A stretch of DNA of 64,000 bases from positions 562,479 to 626,478 of the forward strand of contig NZ_FNGA01000002.1 of NCBI RefSeq assembly GCF_900101105.1, read 5' to 3'. The stretch's first letter is position 1; each line of letters starts with the position of its first letter. Made by a program: the position numbers and the translations under genes. Of this stretch, positions 55,470-64,000 are shown piece after piece. Source of the DNA: Maridesulfovibrio ferrireducens. Its GTDB lineage: Bacteria > Desulfobacterota > Desulfovibrionia > Desulfovibrionales > Desulfovibrionaceae. The notes beneath the pieces are model-generated. The model saw only the letters and a program-made list of their open reading frames with translations, was not told the DNA's origin and ran no database searches.

Positions 55470-56338
55470 ATGATCGTGCAGCAAAGCTTAAAAGGCTGGT
55501 TTCTTCCGAGGAAGAAGCCAAAAAGTTTCTCATTGCAAACTGTTTCGGAGAAAGGAAACCCTTCTGCCCACGATGCAGAGAAAACAAATTATATATTCTA
55601 AACGGCAGCCGTTACCGCTGTTCTTCCTGCAAATATACATTTCAGGATTTCAGCGGCAGATGGATCAACAATGGAGGTTTATCCTGCACTGAATGGATAC
55701 GCCTTATTCAACTTTTTGCTGAAGACAATACAGCTCATGCCATTTCGCTGGATTTAGGTATTTCTTACAATGCCGCTTACAAGGCTGTATCATCTCTGAG
55801 ATTTGCAATTCTCGCGCAGGCAATTGATGCGGTTCAGCTCCTCGGACCTGAAACAGGATTGCATAAGCATTTGAATAATAAAAAACTTACCGGAATACCT
55901 GCTAAAACGGGATCCGAAGTAATTCCTGTATTCGGTGTGCTTGAGAAAAATGGATGGGTGTTTATTGACCTTATGCAAAATATCAACGCCGAATCTGTTT
56001 TTCACTTCAACCACAACTTTCATCTTAAACTGGTAAGACACGGAAGCATTATTCACACTGATCGCTATCAGAAATACAATGCGCTTATACTCTGCGGAGA
56101 CGATTCACTCCCCCTTGACTATATCCGTAAATATCCGGGGGTAACCCCTGAAATTGAAAAGTCCGGCGGAGAATTTTGGACATTCGCCAGAGACAGATTC
56201 AAACGATACAAAGGAATCTCTCCTCACAGATTTCCGCTATATCTTAAGGAACTGGAATTCAGATTTAACAACCGTGATAAAAATATTTTCGATATTCTGG
56301 TCAACTATGTCTGTAAAATAGTCCCTGATGTAGATTAA
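55436..56338 (+). CDS. IS1595-type transposase-derived protein in the moaA operon
   Basis: A 300-residue protein resembling IS1595/ISXO2 transposases: N-terminal zinc ribbon C44/C47 and C62/C65, a helix-turn-helix-like stretch ([16 protein letters not shown]), and an RNase H-like core with [11 protein letters not shown] (D209) and [10 protein letters not shown]. The first catalytic Asp, in the DETY-type motif, is missing: the equivalent segment reads LGPETG (P138). It overlaps moaA by 34 bases, with GAAGG before its ATG, so it is expressed with moaA. I see no terminal inverted repeats or target duplications. A domesticated DNA-binding protein is likely; function unknown. Confidence 0.8.
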   Translation: MRHTNVSHRRLDDRAAKLKRLVSSEEEAKKFLIANCFGERKPFCPRCRENKLYILNGSRYRCSSCKYTFQDFSGRWINNGGLSCTEWIRLIQLFAEDNTAHAISLDLGISYNAAYKAVSSLRFAILAQAIDAVQLLGPETGLHKHLNNKKLTGIPAKTGSEVIPVFGVLEKNGWVFIDLMQNINAESVFHFNHNFHLKLVRHGSIIHTDRYQKYNALILCGDDSLPLDYIRKYPGVTPEIEKSGGEFWTFARDRFKRYKGISPHRFPLYLKELEFRFNNRDKNIFDILVNYVCKIVPDVD

Positions 56339-56371
56339 ATATTATTACCTGCTGACTGAGAAATCATAAAC

Positions 56372-56409
56372 AAAGTCCAAGCTCTGCAAACAGACGCTTG
56401 GACTTTTAA
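56372..56409 (+). terminator. Terminator after the transposase-derived gene
   Basis: A perfect 11-bp stem AAAGTCCAAGC (56372-56382) with GCTTGGACTTT (56396-56406) and a short T run. Confidence 0.8.
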
Positions 56410-56639
56410 TTATGTAAAAACAAACACATTTTATAAAAACCATTATTATATCAGACAATTAAGAAGTTTAGTGCTCTAATAATTTTATTAATCTTACAGA
56501 GCATTAAAACTAAAATTTTAAAGACATTAAAAAACATCATCAATACAGACTGTTACAACAAACAAAATTCTCATTCATTTTCCTACCCCAAAAATTAGTG
56601 CAGAACCCGCCGCAAGCGCTTACTTATAGCAATTTCTAC

Positions 56640-56757
56640 AATGTACCTATAGATGTTTTCGTACAAACTCAAAAAACATTTTCTACCCTACCTCCTTTAT
56701 CATAGGGTAAAGAACGAAGGCCGCCGGATCTCTGTCCCGACGGCCTTCATTTTTTCA
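56640..56757 (+). ncRNA. Candidate small RNA with an anti-Shine-Dalgarno loop
   Basis: A perfect 7-bp hairpin TACCCTA/TAGGGTA (56684-56690, 56703-56709) exposes a loop with CCTCCTTTA, complementary to AAAGGAGG. It is followed six bases later by an orphan rho-independent terminator. The 5' end is not defined; TATAGA at 56648-56653 is a weak -10 candidate with no clear -35. Confidence 0.4.
56716..56757 (+). terminator. Orphan terminator upstream of the diguanylate cyclase end
   Basis: GAAGGCCG (56716-56723) pairs with CGGCCTTC (56741-56748), followed by six T. No plus-strand protein gene precedes it after the terminator at 56372. Confidence 0.85.
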
Positions 56758-56789
56758 ATGCTATTTATCTAGAAAATTAAAAACTACTA

Positions 56790-58247
56790 TCAACCCACAA
56801 CAACTTTATTTTTACCAAGTTCCTTTGATTCATACATAGCTTTGTCAGCTCGCAAGGTAAGGGAATCAAGCGTATCTCCGGAGAGATACTGCGCAACTCC
56901 ACAACTGACCGTAACATTCATTACGGCAGATTCGATGGAAATAATATCTTTGCAAACACTTGCCTGCTCAACAGAACTACGAATTCGTTCAGCTATAAAC
57001 ACAGCCTGCGAACTATCTCCGCTCACCAGAACAATAAATTCATCGCCACCCCATCGGGCGCACAAATCACTTTCACGAATAGAAGAATTAATGACCCCGG
57101 AGATCTCTTTTAACAATCGGTCACCTTCGTTATGACCGCAAGTATCGTTAACCTCTTTGAACCTGTCTAAATCCAACAGAACAACCGAAAACGGACTCCC
57201 TGTTTTAAGATATAAACTCATAGCCCCATCGAATCTTTTTTCAAAAGATCTGCGGTTAGCCACTCCAGTAAGTTCATCAGTATTAGCCTGATTTTCAAGC
57301 CTTCCCTGAAAATGGTTAATTGTAAGTATCGAAATAATTATTATCAGTAATGTTGCGAGCGCTCCAATACCTAAAGTCCTGATAAAGTTATCACGTGCCG
57401 CTCTCATTGCCGCACTTTCTTTTTGCTCAACAATTAAAAACCAGTCAAATTCGGGAATGAAACGTGCGGTAAGATGAACAGGTTCATCATCCTGTATATA
57501 TTTAAACATGGCAGAGCTGTTCCGATTCATATTAAGAACTTCGTCAGCAATATTTTTAAGCCCCTGAATATCTTTAATATTCAGACTTTCAACCAGTTGC
57601 TTATCAGCATGAACCTGCACAACTCCCTGCGGATCCACCAAAAAAATATTCTTTGAATACTTTTGGGTGAATGTTTTCAGCAAACAGGCGACTTGATCCA
57701 TCTTAAGACCTACACCTGCAACACCAAGAAGATTACCTTCTCTATCTTCCACTCTATGATTAATAAAAACAGTAAGGATGTCATCAACGGCCTGATTTGT
57801 ATCAACATCAAATTCATACTCCAACCCGGACTTAACAAAATCATAATACCACACGTCGTGACGGTCTTTCGGAGATATTGTTTTTAAAACTCCGTCATAG
57901 TAAAAATAATCACCAGTCTTGGCAGATACAAAAAAAGAGGTGAAAAAACCATATTTAGTCCTGATTTCATCAAGATATCTCATTATCTTAACAACATCCG
58001 TCTCGCCGTCTCTTACCCAGTCTTTTAAAAAGATATCATTGGCCATAAGAGAAGAAACAAAAAGAGGACGCATGAGACCGGACTGCATTTCCGAATAAAT
58101 ATTATCACGGGTTAACGGCAGAGCTGAATTCAATATTTCATCCCGGGCTGAATTCCGGGAAACATTGTAATTGAAAAAAGACACGGAAATGAAAGCTACG
58201 ACCAGAATTGTCGTTAGAGCGATTATCAATTTTAGTCTGACAGACAC
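56790..58247 (-). CDS. Cache-domain diguanylate cyclase
   Basis: A membrane GGDEF protein of 485 residues from the GTG at 58247, which has AGGAGG six bases upstream; an ATG two codons earlier touches the ribosome site. Helix 1 (about 5-24), a periplasmic dCache-like sensor (about 30-280), helix 2 (about 285-305) and a GGDEF domain with an intact GGDEF motif at 400-404 and inhibitory-site RESD at 391-394. It should make c-di-GMP in response to an outside ligand. Single gene; its downstream end faces the orphan terminator region. Confidence 0.92.
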   Translation of the reverse strand: MSVRLKLIIALTTILVVAFISVSFFNYNVSRNSARDEILNSALPLTRDNIYSEMQSGLMRPLFVSSLMANDIFLKDWVRDGETDVVKIMRYLDEIRTKYGFFTSFFVSAKTGDYFYYDGVLKTISPKDRHDVWYYDFVKSGLEYEFDVDTNQAVDDILTVFINHRVEDREGNLLGVAGVGLKMDQVACLLKTFTQKYSKNIFLVDPQGVVQVHADKQLVESLNIKDIQGLKNIADEVLNMNRNSSAMFKYIQDDEPVHLTARFIPEFDWFLIVEQKESAAMRAARDNFIRTLGIGALATLLIIIISILTINHFQGRLENQANTDELTGVANRRSFEKRFDGAMSLYLKTGSPFSVVLLDLDRFKEVNDTCGHNEGDRLLKEISGVINSSIRESDLCARWGGDEFIVLVSGDSSQAVFIAERIRSSVEQASVCKDIISIESAVMNVTVSCGVAQYLSGDTLDSLTLRADKAMYESKELGKNKVVVG

Positions 58248-58369
58248 ATTCATCCTCCTATACTCCACACTTTACCCCGACCAAAGAGTTATGCGCAATA
58301 CAAATTAATAATCCTCTACGAATACAAAAGTATGAGATTTACAGAATGAAAACATTTAAAAAAATATCT

Positions 58370-59350
58370 TTAAAATAATCTCTTAGATCCAGAGTGAGCT
58401 TGCAGGTGCTGATAAGCTTTAGCTGTTGCTACGCGACCCCGTGAGGTCCGTTTTAAAAAGCCGCATTGTATCAGGTAAGGTTCATAAATTTCTTCGATAG
58501 TTCTGACTTCTTCGGAGCAGGCAACTGCAATGGTTTTAACACCGACAGGTCCGCCGCCGAACTGATCAATTAATACAGAAAGGATCTTACGATCCATCTG
58601 ATCAAGACCAAGCGGGTCGACTTCCAGTCGATCAAGGGCCATGTCCGCAATTTTGGCATTCACAACACCATCGCCATGCACGGTTGCGTAATCCCGCACC
58701 CGGCGCAAAAGACGGTTTGCAATACGCGGAGTCCCTCTTGCTCTTCTACCTATCATCAAAGCGCCCTCATCCGTGACTTCAAGATCAAAGATACGGGCTG
58801 CGCGAGTCACAATATGAGCCAGTTCTTCGGGGGAATAAAATTCCAACCTGAAAATACAACCGAATCTGTCGCGCAATGGAGAGGTAAGAAGCCCCAGACG
58901 GGTCGTAGCTCCAACCAGAGTGAAAGGTTCAAGATCAATCTTCACTGTACGGGCGGCAGGCCCCTGTCCGATAATCAGGTCAAGATTAAAATCTTCCATA
59001 GCTGGATAAAGAACCTCTTCAACAGAAGAAGGAACACGATGGATTTCATCAATAAAAAGGATGTCGTTTCGTGAGAGATTGGTAAGAATAGCGGCTAAAT
59101 CTCCGCTTCTTTCAATTACGGGACCGGAGGTAGAAACGAGATTCACCCCAAGTTCTGATGAAATAATACGAGCCAGCGTTGTTTTACCGAGACCCGGATT
59201 TCCATAAAAAAGGGCATGATCCATTGCTGTGCCGCGACCACGGGCAGCCTGAATAAAAACATCAAGGTTATGACGCAGATCATCCTGCCCGATAAAATCG
59301 GAGAGCCGTTGCGGTCTTATATGATCATCGGGAAGATTACTTTCGTTCAT
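58370..59350 (-). CDS. ruvB: Holliday junction branch migration ATPase RuvB
   Basis: A 326-residue AAA+ motor: Walker [10 protein letters not shown] (50-58), Walker B ILFIDE (D101/E102), sensor GATTRLG and arginine-finger region PLRDRFG, then a winged-helix end. Drives branch migration with RuvA. Nine bases after ruvA, last gene of yebC-ruvC-ruvA-ruvB. Confidence 0.97.
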   Translation of the reverse strand: MNESNLPDDHIRPQRLSDFIGQDDLRHNLDVFIQAARGRGTAMDHALFYGNPGLGKTTLARIISSELGVNLVSTSGPVIERSGDLAAILTNLSRNDILFIDEIHRVPSSVEEVLYPAMEDFNLDLIIGQGPAARTVKIDLEPFTLVGATTRLGLLTSPLRDRFGCIFRLEFYSPEELAHIVTRAARIFDLEVTDEGALMIGRRARGTPRIANRLLRRVRDYATVHGDGVVNAKIADMALDRLEVDPLGLDQMDRKILSVLIDQFGGGPVGVKTIAVACSEEVRTIEEIYEPYLIQCGFLKRTSRGRVATAKAYQHLQAHSGSKRLF

Positions 59351-59359
59351 ACGCCTAAA

Positions 59360-59974
59360 CTATTTGTTTCTTTGTGAAATTTTCTTTAACGCCACACGGA
59401 TAGCCCCTGCTGCGTCAAGATCGGGTTCTTCATCGAAAATATCTTTAAGGAAAGTTCTGACTTCATCATCCGCGTAACCAAGGTTGCGAAGACCGGAAAG
59501 AGCATCAAGAAATTCGCTTCTATCGCCTTCAGCAGGACAGGCACCGGAACGAATAGTAGCCGAACTGAGTTTATCCATTTTGTCTTTCAGACTCCACAAA
59601 ATCTGACGAGCTGACTTCGGACCGATACCGGGAACAATGGAAAGAGTTTTAACGTCTTCACGAAAAACAATATCCTGTAATTCTTTAGGACTGAACTGCG
59701 AAAGAATAGCCAATGCTTTCTTAGGCCCGAGACGATCTATCGAAATTAATGTCTGAAAAACTTCACGGTCATCAAAACAAGGGAAGCCATAAAGATCGAG
59801 AGCATCTTCCCTTACCACCGTGAACACGTAGAACGTAACATCAGAACCGGATGCAGGAAGAGTTGAAAGAGCAGTTATGGTAAGGAACAGTTCGTAACCC
59901 ACTCCGCCGGGAGTGAGGACAATGCACGATCTATCCGTGGCTTCAAGCAATTTTCCGTGAATGTAGGCAATCAT
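59360..59974 (-). CDS. ruvA: Holliday junction DNA-binding subunit RuvA
   Basis: A 204-residue RuvA: N-terminal OB-fold domain (MIAYIHGKLLEA), two helix-hairpin-helix motifs (LISIDRLGPKKALAIL and LSIVPGIGPKSARQI), and a C-terminal RuvB-contact domain after a flexible linker. Its ATG overlaps the ruvC stop by four bases. Confidence 0.97.
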   Translation of the reverse strand: MIAYIHGKLLEATDRSCIVLTPGGVGYELFLTITALSTLPASGSDVTFYVFTVVREDALDLYGFPCFDDREVFQTLISIDRLGPKKALAILSQFSPKELQDIVFREDVKTLSIVPGIGPKSARQILWSLKDKMDKLSSATIRSGACPAEGDRSEFLDALSGLRNLGYADDEVRTFLKDIFDEEPDLDAAGAIRVALKKISQRNK

Positions 59975-60477
59975 TTACCAGCCATCCTTGCAAACCTGCG
60001 TTCATTTAAATGACAAATTGCAATAGCCAGCGCATCAGTGGTATCGTTGACCCACTTGGTGTCTTTAACTCCGAGAATACGCTCCACCATAAAAGCGACC
60101 TGACTTTTATCAGCCCGCCCAGCTCCAACCAGATTCCGTTTGACCTTGGTAGGTTCATAGCCGGAAACAACCAGACCGGCGACAGAACAGGCTGCCATAG
60201 CCACGCCGCGAGCCTGACCAAGTTTTATTGCAGAAGACGGATTTGAAGCGACGAAGACATTTTCTATCGCCGCTTCATCCGGTTTATGACTTGCTATAAG
60301 CTCGGCTAACCGGACATAAATCTGTCCGAGACGAGCACACATAGGCTTTTTAGTATCTGTCCGGATTGTGCCGGCTTCAACCAGAGAGACCTGTCCGGAA
60401 ACTTCTCTGACTATCCCAAACCCAGTAACACGGGTACCGGGATCAATACCGATTATCACAATGCCGGAATTTCCCAT
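59971..60477 (-). CDS. ruvC: Crossover junction endodeoxyribonuclease RuvC
   Basis: A 168-residue Holliday junction resolvase. Acidic catalytic residues D12 (GIDPGTRVTG), E71 (AAIENVFV) and D144/D147 (NDTTDALA) are intact. It begins directly after the yebC stop, with GAAGG overlapping the end of yebC. Confidence 0.96.
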   Translation of the reverse strand: MGNSGIVIIGIDPGTRVTGFGIVREVSGQVSLVEAGTIRTDTKKPMCARLGQIYVRLAELIASHKPDEAAIENVFVASNPSSAIKLGQARGVAMAACSVAGLVVSGYEPTKVKRNLVGAGRADKSQVAFMVERILGVKDTKWVNDTTDALAIAICHLNERRFARMAGK

Positions 60478-61227
60478 CTAACCTTCCATCTCAGCCATTA
60501 ATTCATCAGGGAAATCAGCGTTGACATAGACATCAGTGACATCTTCATTGTCTTCGAGTTTTTCCATCAGATTCATAAGCTTTTTGGCGCTTGGAACATC
60601 TACTTCCAAGAGATTTTTAGGGATAAAAGAAAGTTCAGCGCTCTGGCTTACGCATTCTGCGTCTTCAAACGCTTTCTGAACTAAGGAGAAATCTTCAGGA
60701 GCACAATGAACGGCAAAAGAATCACCTTCATCGATTACATCTTCAGCTCCGCCGTCAAGGCCGATTTCCAAAAGCTGATCTTCTGTGTAAGCTTCCTTGT
60801 CGAAAACCATTACGCCTTTCTTATCAAACATCCAGGCAACGCTTCCGGCTTCGCCCATAGTCCCGCCAGCTTTACTGAGAGCATAGCGTACTTCAGCAAC
60901 CGTACGGTTTTTGTTGTCAGTAGAGGCTTCAATAAGCAAAGCAACTCCGCCGGGGCCATAACCTTCGTACATCATCTCATTGATGTCACCACCGGCCAAT
61001 TCTCCGGTACCTTTTTTAACGGCAGTATCAATTCTATCATTGGGCATATTAACAGCTTTTGCTTTAGCAACAGCGAGACGCAGGGAAGCGTTCATATTAA
61101 CATCACCACCGCCGGCTTTAGCCGCGATAATTATGTCTTTAGCCATCTTTGTAAAAATTTTACCGCGCTTAGCGTCCTGTCTGCCTTTACGATGCTGAAT
61201 ATTCGCCCATTTACTATGTCCAGCCAT
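60478..61227 (-). CDS. yebC: YebC/PmpR family transcriptional or translation regulator
   Basis: A 249-residue YebC protein starting [22 protein letters not shown], behind AGGAGG; the frame upstream to 61314 is spurious. Members bind DNA as regulators or help ribosomes pass proline stretches. First gene of the ruv operon, the usual place for yebC. Confidence 0.96.
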   Translation of the reverse strand: MAGHSKWANIQHRKGRQDAKRGKIFTKMAKDIIIAAKAGGGDVNMNASLRLAVAKAKAVNMPNDRIDTAVKKGTGELAGGDINEMMYEGYGPGGVALLIEASTDNKNRTVAEVRYALSKAGGTMGEAGSVAWMFDKKGVMVFDKEAYTEDQLLEIGLDGGAEDVIDEGDSFAVHCAPEDFSLVQKAFEDAECVSQSAELSFIPKNLLEVDVPSAKKLMNLMEKLEDNEDVTDVYVNADFPDELMAEMEG

Positions 61228-61358
61228 TATTCCTCCTGATAGAATCTGCCTCCGTCCGAAATACGGAACGGATAATTTATGATTTTGTTTATGCGGAACT
61301 TCATTCACGCACAAAAGGTTCCTATACTATATAATATGATACAGATGCAGTGAGACTT

Positions 61359-61958
61359 TTACCCTTCAATGCCACGAAAGCCAAGCGCTACAATAAAAAG
61401 CTCCATACTTTCCTCTCTGGAACTTTTCGGCTTGAAATTTTTCACCTTTCCAAACATCTTGCGCAACGAATCCGTATAAGCTCTTACATCTGCACTATCA
61501 AAAATTTTTACGACGAAATGACCGCCCTTCTTGAGTCTTCTCGGGATTAAATCTCGAGCTCTTTCACACAACTCTAGAGAATTAACCTGATCAGCAAATC
61601 TAACTCCGATTGTTTTAGGAGCCATATCGCTGATAATCAAATCATAGGGCAGGTGTTTCTCCATTGCGTCCATGAGTTCCGTAGAATCTTCAAACACGTC
61701 AGCCTGTAAATAAGTTACATTTTCGGGGAATACAGTTTCGGTGGTCTGGATATCTACACCAAGCACATACCCCTTAGGGCCGACTTTTTTTGCTGAGAAC
61801 AGAGTCCACGATCCCGGCGCGGCTCCAAGGTCCAAAACCTTTTGACCTGCTTCAAAAATATGAAACCGCTTGTCGATTTCCATAAGCTTATATACTGAAC
61901 GGGCAGGATAATTTTCCTTTTTCGCCTTTTTGAAGTAATGATCTTGATATTCTTTCAT
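61359..61958 (-). CDS. rlmE: 23S rRNA (uridine-2'-O)-methyltransferase RlmE
   Basis: A 199-residue FtsJ/RrmJ methyltransferase for the 2'-O of a 23S uridine. The K-D-K-E set is visible: K in [10 protein letters not shown] in ISDMAP, K in FVVKIF, E in [12 protein letters not shown]; motif I is DLGAAPGSW. Length is normal. Minus strand, divergent from the CgeB-like gene. Confidence 0.95.
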   Translation of the reverse strand: MKEYQDHYFKKAKKENYPARSVYKLMEIDKRFHIFEAGQKVLDLGAAPGSWTLFSAKKVGPKGYVLGVDIQTTETVFPENVTYLQADVFEDSTELMDAMEKHLPYDLIISDMAPKTIGVRFADQVNSLELCERARDLIPRRLKKGGHFVVKIFDSADVRAYTDSLRKMFGKVKNFKPKSSREESMELFIVALGFRGIEG

Positions 61959-62065
61959 CTTCTCTTTTTTTGTTTAGCTGTCCGGAAAAAAGACTTTTTT
62001 CCGAGACTGCGGTATAAGGTGACAGGAAATTAACTTAATACGGCCCGCAAGCCAAGTCTAACACT

Positions 62066-63553
62066 ATGCAACGTCCCCAAAGAATCCGCATTAAAAACGA
62101 ATCCGGCAAATTACAATCATTGCCCGACGGGAAGGAATATTTTCAAGACCTCGGCGGAAATGGAGATATACTATTTCTGGGAGTCGGCCCGAACCCGGAC
62201 CTGTTGCCCAAATTCTTTCCCGAAGAATCCTGCTATTACTATATTGAATGTCCGGACTATGAGAAACAGACCCCGACTTTACACAACATCCCTGCAAAAT
62301 TTATAAAAATCCAGCCGGACAACTCCGACCTTCTACATAAGAAAAATTTTCGCCTGATATTATACAAACCTAACAAAAGACTTTTCCCTTCATTCTGGGA
62401 ACCGATAATATCAAAGCTCACACTGAATAAAACCGGAATTCATTCAAATGTACAAAATAAATCCGTCTGGATTCCGGGAGATGACAAATCTCTGCTTGTA
62501 CCCGAAATGTCCCGAGCCTTTGCCCGTGCCGACTTCACATACAGGGTTATCGCACCGGATGCAATGCGCCGGGATCTACTATCCCTTTTGGAACAGGAAC
62601 GCCCCGAAATTGTTTTCAGTATCAACTTTAACGGGCTTGATAATTCAGGAGAAACCTTCTTTCTGCTCCGCGAAGCAGGGGTTAAGGTTGTCGTCTGGAT
62701 GGTAGATAACCCTTTCCACATAATCTCAGGCATTAAATCTGCTTATTGGAAAGAAGTCCCCATGCTGATTACAGATGACTGGTTCATTAAGCCGCTCCAG
62801 AATCTCGGCGCAACTAAAATTGAACACCTTCCGCTTGCAACCGACCCTGATATTTTCAACCCGGATGTTCGTTCATATCCCGGTCTGGATGAGCGCATTG
62901 TTTTTGCGGGTAGATCAAGCTTCCCTAAGAAGGTTAACTTTTTTGCAGGATGTGACTTTTCTCAGGAAGATGAACGCGATGCAATCTCCGCCATTAATCA
63001 AGGCGTTAAGCCTGATTTTGAATGGTGGACAAAAAGAGATAAGCTTGCATCATTCTGGCCGGAAAAAGACGTCCGTGCCACAGGATTCAAAGCGGAACAG
63101 GCAGGCAAAATCTGGCGCACCGAAGCGCTTAAAAGTGCGGGAAGCAAACTGACGGTATTCGGAGACGAAGGATGGCGAGAATTGCTTCCTGAAATTGATC
63201 TGCGCAAACCGATAGACTATTATACAATTCTGCCGACAATTTACTCAAGTTCTGCCATCGCCTTAAATATGACCAGCCCTCTGCTGCCGAATGGATTAAC
63301 TCAACGCAATTTCGACGTATGGGCATCAGGTGGTTTTCTACTCACCGACCAAACTCCCGGACTTTCGATCTTCCCCGAAGAGTTAGTAAGCGAATGCTCA
63401 TTTTCCATCCCGGCAGAATTACCTGAACTTTGTGATAAATTTCTAACCAATCCTCGGCAAAGAATTGCGCTTTCAAAAAAATGGCGTGAAGCTATTCTTA
63501 AAGACCATACCTACCAAAACCGCATTTTTAATATCCTGAATTTTCTGAACTAA
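62066..63553 (+). CDS. CgeB-like/DUF3880 glycosyltransferase family protein
   Basis: A 495-residue protein with an N-terminal DUF3880-like region and a C-terminal CgeB-type glycosyltransferase domain (TSPLLPNGLTQRNFDVWASGGFLLTDQ..., about 405-440). The middle has FSINFNGLDNSGETFFLLREAGVKVVVWMVDNPF, typical of the N-terminal half of the GT-B-like group. Proteins of this kind are often near flagellar or polysaccharide genes and may glycosylate surface proteins; substrate unknown. The ribosome site is weak. Confidence 0.8.
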   Translation: MQRPQRIRIKNESGKLQSLPDGKEYFQDLGGNGDILFLGVGPNPDLLPKFFPEESCYYYIECPDYEKQTPTLHNIPAKFIKIQPDNSDLLHKKNFRLILYKPNKRLFPSFWEPIISKLTLNKTGIHSNVQNKSVWIPGDDKSLLVPEMSRAFARADFTYRVIAPDAMRRDLLSLLEQERPEIVFSINFNGLDNSGETFFLLREAGVKVVVWMVDNPFHIISGIKSAYWKEVPMLITDDWFIKPLQNLGATKIEHLPLATDPDIFNPDVRSYPGLDERIVFAGRSSFPKKVNFFAGCDFSQEDERDAISAINQGVKPDFEWWTKRDKLASFWPEKDVRATGFKAEQAGKIWRTEALKSAGSKLTVFGDEGWRELLPEIDLRKPIDYYTILPTIYSSSAIALNMTSPLLPNGLTQRNFDVWASGGFLLTDQTPGLSIFPEELVSECSFSIPAELPELCDKFLTNPRQRIALSKKWREAILKDHTYQNRIFNILNFLN

Positions 63554-63625
63554 AGCATCAAACATAACTTTAGGCATAAGTATTGCTGTATATTCCCAAA
63601 CACTCTTATCAAGGAAGATATGGGA

Positions 63626-64000
63626 ATGCAGAAAATCAAATTACTATGTTTAATGATTCTCTCAATTGCCTGCATAAACGGTTGTGCAGCTTCTATTTTC
63701 ATTCCGCCACTACCCGGCCCCACAATGATTCCTTCTGCTTTAGGCTCTATCTATACAGCCTATGCCATCGGGGCAGATGAACGCGGATTCCAGACAATTA
63801 TAGAAGATGAACTGCTTGAAGCAAATATCCAATCTCAAATTCTTCATCAAAAAGATCTCGAAGTTCTTGGTATCAGCACATATTCCTACAACGGTCATGT
63901 TTATGTAGTAGGCAAATATGATGAAAAAGAAGATTTCAACCATATTCGCAAAATAGTTAAAAAATCAGGAAAGGTGAATTCACTTACAACCTTTCTGTTT
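63626..64000 (+). CDS. BON-domain lipoprotein, cut off by the window end
   Basis: 125 codons to the window edge with no stop, so the C terminus is missing. ATG at 63626 has AAGGAAG eight bases upstream; another in-frame ATG at 63620 is too close. The N terminus is a lipoprotein signal (MQKIKLLCLMILSIACINGC, C20). From about residue 60, DELLEANIQSQILHQKDLEVLGIS and YSYNGHVYVVGKYDEKEDF follow the BON pattern, which binds phospholipid or periplasmic partners. Resembles osmotically inducible OsmY/YraP-type lipoproteins. Confidence 0.8.
   Translation, partial: MQKIKLLCLMILSIACINGCAASIFIPPLPGPTMIPSALGSIYTAYAIGADERGFQTIIEDELLEANIQSQILHQKDLEVLGISTYSYNGHVYVVGKYDEKEDFNHIRKIVKKSGKVNSLTTFLF

Larger units (their letters stand above)
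56339..56789. other. Intergenic region between the transposase-derived gene and the diguanylate cyclase
   Basis: A 451-base, A/T-rich gap with two terminators and one small hairpin. No protein gene is seen. The second terminator has no upstream gene on its strand. Confidence 0.6.

Overview
The window reads as chromosomal DNA of a free-living, flagellated, Gram-negative anaerobe, most likely a marine sulfate reducer of the Desulfovibrio/Maridesulfovibrio type. This is inferred from gene content: a tungstate transporter (tupABC) beside the formate dehydrogenase maturation genes fdhD, fdhE and moaA, Cache-domain chemoreceptors, heptose/LPS genes, an RND pump and moderate GC content. No rRNA, prophage, CRISPR array or intact insertion sequence is visible; the backbone looks like ordinary housekeeping DNA in short operons separated by clear hairpin terminators.

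Layout. 1-2.7 kb: a 43-residue membrane protein, a single-domain response regulator, then tRNA-Trp(CCA), an M50-type membrane protease and trpS. 2.7-5.3 kb (minus): the p-aminobenzoate genes pabA-pabB-pabC. 5.5-6.6 kb: a class I aminotransferase. 6.7-10.9 kb (minus): a two-gene RND efflux system. 11.2-12.7 kb: a small secreted protein and isocitrate dehydrogenase. 13.1-14.9 kb: flagellin with a long structured leader. 14.9-20.4 kb: a PAS sensor kinase, a lipoprotein GH3 hexosaminidase, gmhA, a receiver protein and a LysE exporter. 20.6-26.1 kb: a small membrane protein and two chemoreceptors. 26.2-31.7 kb: a P3A-type proton ATPase, a znuCB-like metal ABC transporter and threonine aldolase. 32-38.7 kb: a TreZ-like protein with degraded catalytic motifs, malQ, a methyltransferase, an FMN-binding protein and a transferase pair. 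38.4-44.2 kb (minus): the conserved rpmH-rnpA-yidD-yidC-jag-mnmE run. 44.6-47 kb: a LUD protein, a UPF0280 protein, a lipoprotein and a thiamine-binding-type protein. 47.1-49.6 kb: glycogen phosphorylase. 49.8-56.3 kb: tupABC, fdhD, fdhE, moaA and a transposase-derived gene overlapping moaA. 56.8-58.3 kb: a Cache diguanylate cyclase. 58.4-62 kb (minus): rlmE, then yebC-ruvC-ruvA-ruvB. 62-64 kb: a CgeB-like glycosyltransferase and a BON-domain lipoprotein cut by the window end.

Functional threads. Tungstate uptake, sulfur transfer to the cofactor (FdhD), FdhE and molybdopterin synthesis (MoaA) form one module for making W/Mo formate dehydrogenases. MalQ, glycogen phosphorylase and the TreZ-like protein point to storage polyglucose turnover. 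Flagellin, two chemoreceptors, a diguanylate cyclase and several two-component proteins serve motility and sensing.

The most interesting observations are: rnpA appears to start at an AUU codon inside rpmH; the flagellin leader has two hairpins presenting GGA loops, one holding the Shine-Dalgarno sequence, as expected of CsrA control; the TreZ-like protein lacks the GH13 nucleophile and acid/base residues; isocitrate dehydrogenase lacks the NADP-specifying residues; an IS1595-type transposase gene lacking its first catalytic Asp is embedded in the moaA operon; the Jag protein carries a tail of about 215 residues rich in Arg-Gly repeats; and an orphan terminator near 56.7 kb follows a hairpin whose loop mimics the anti-Shine-Dalgarno sequence.
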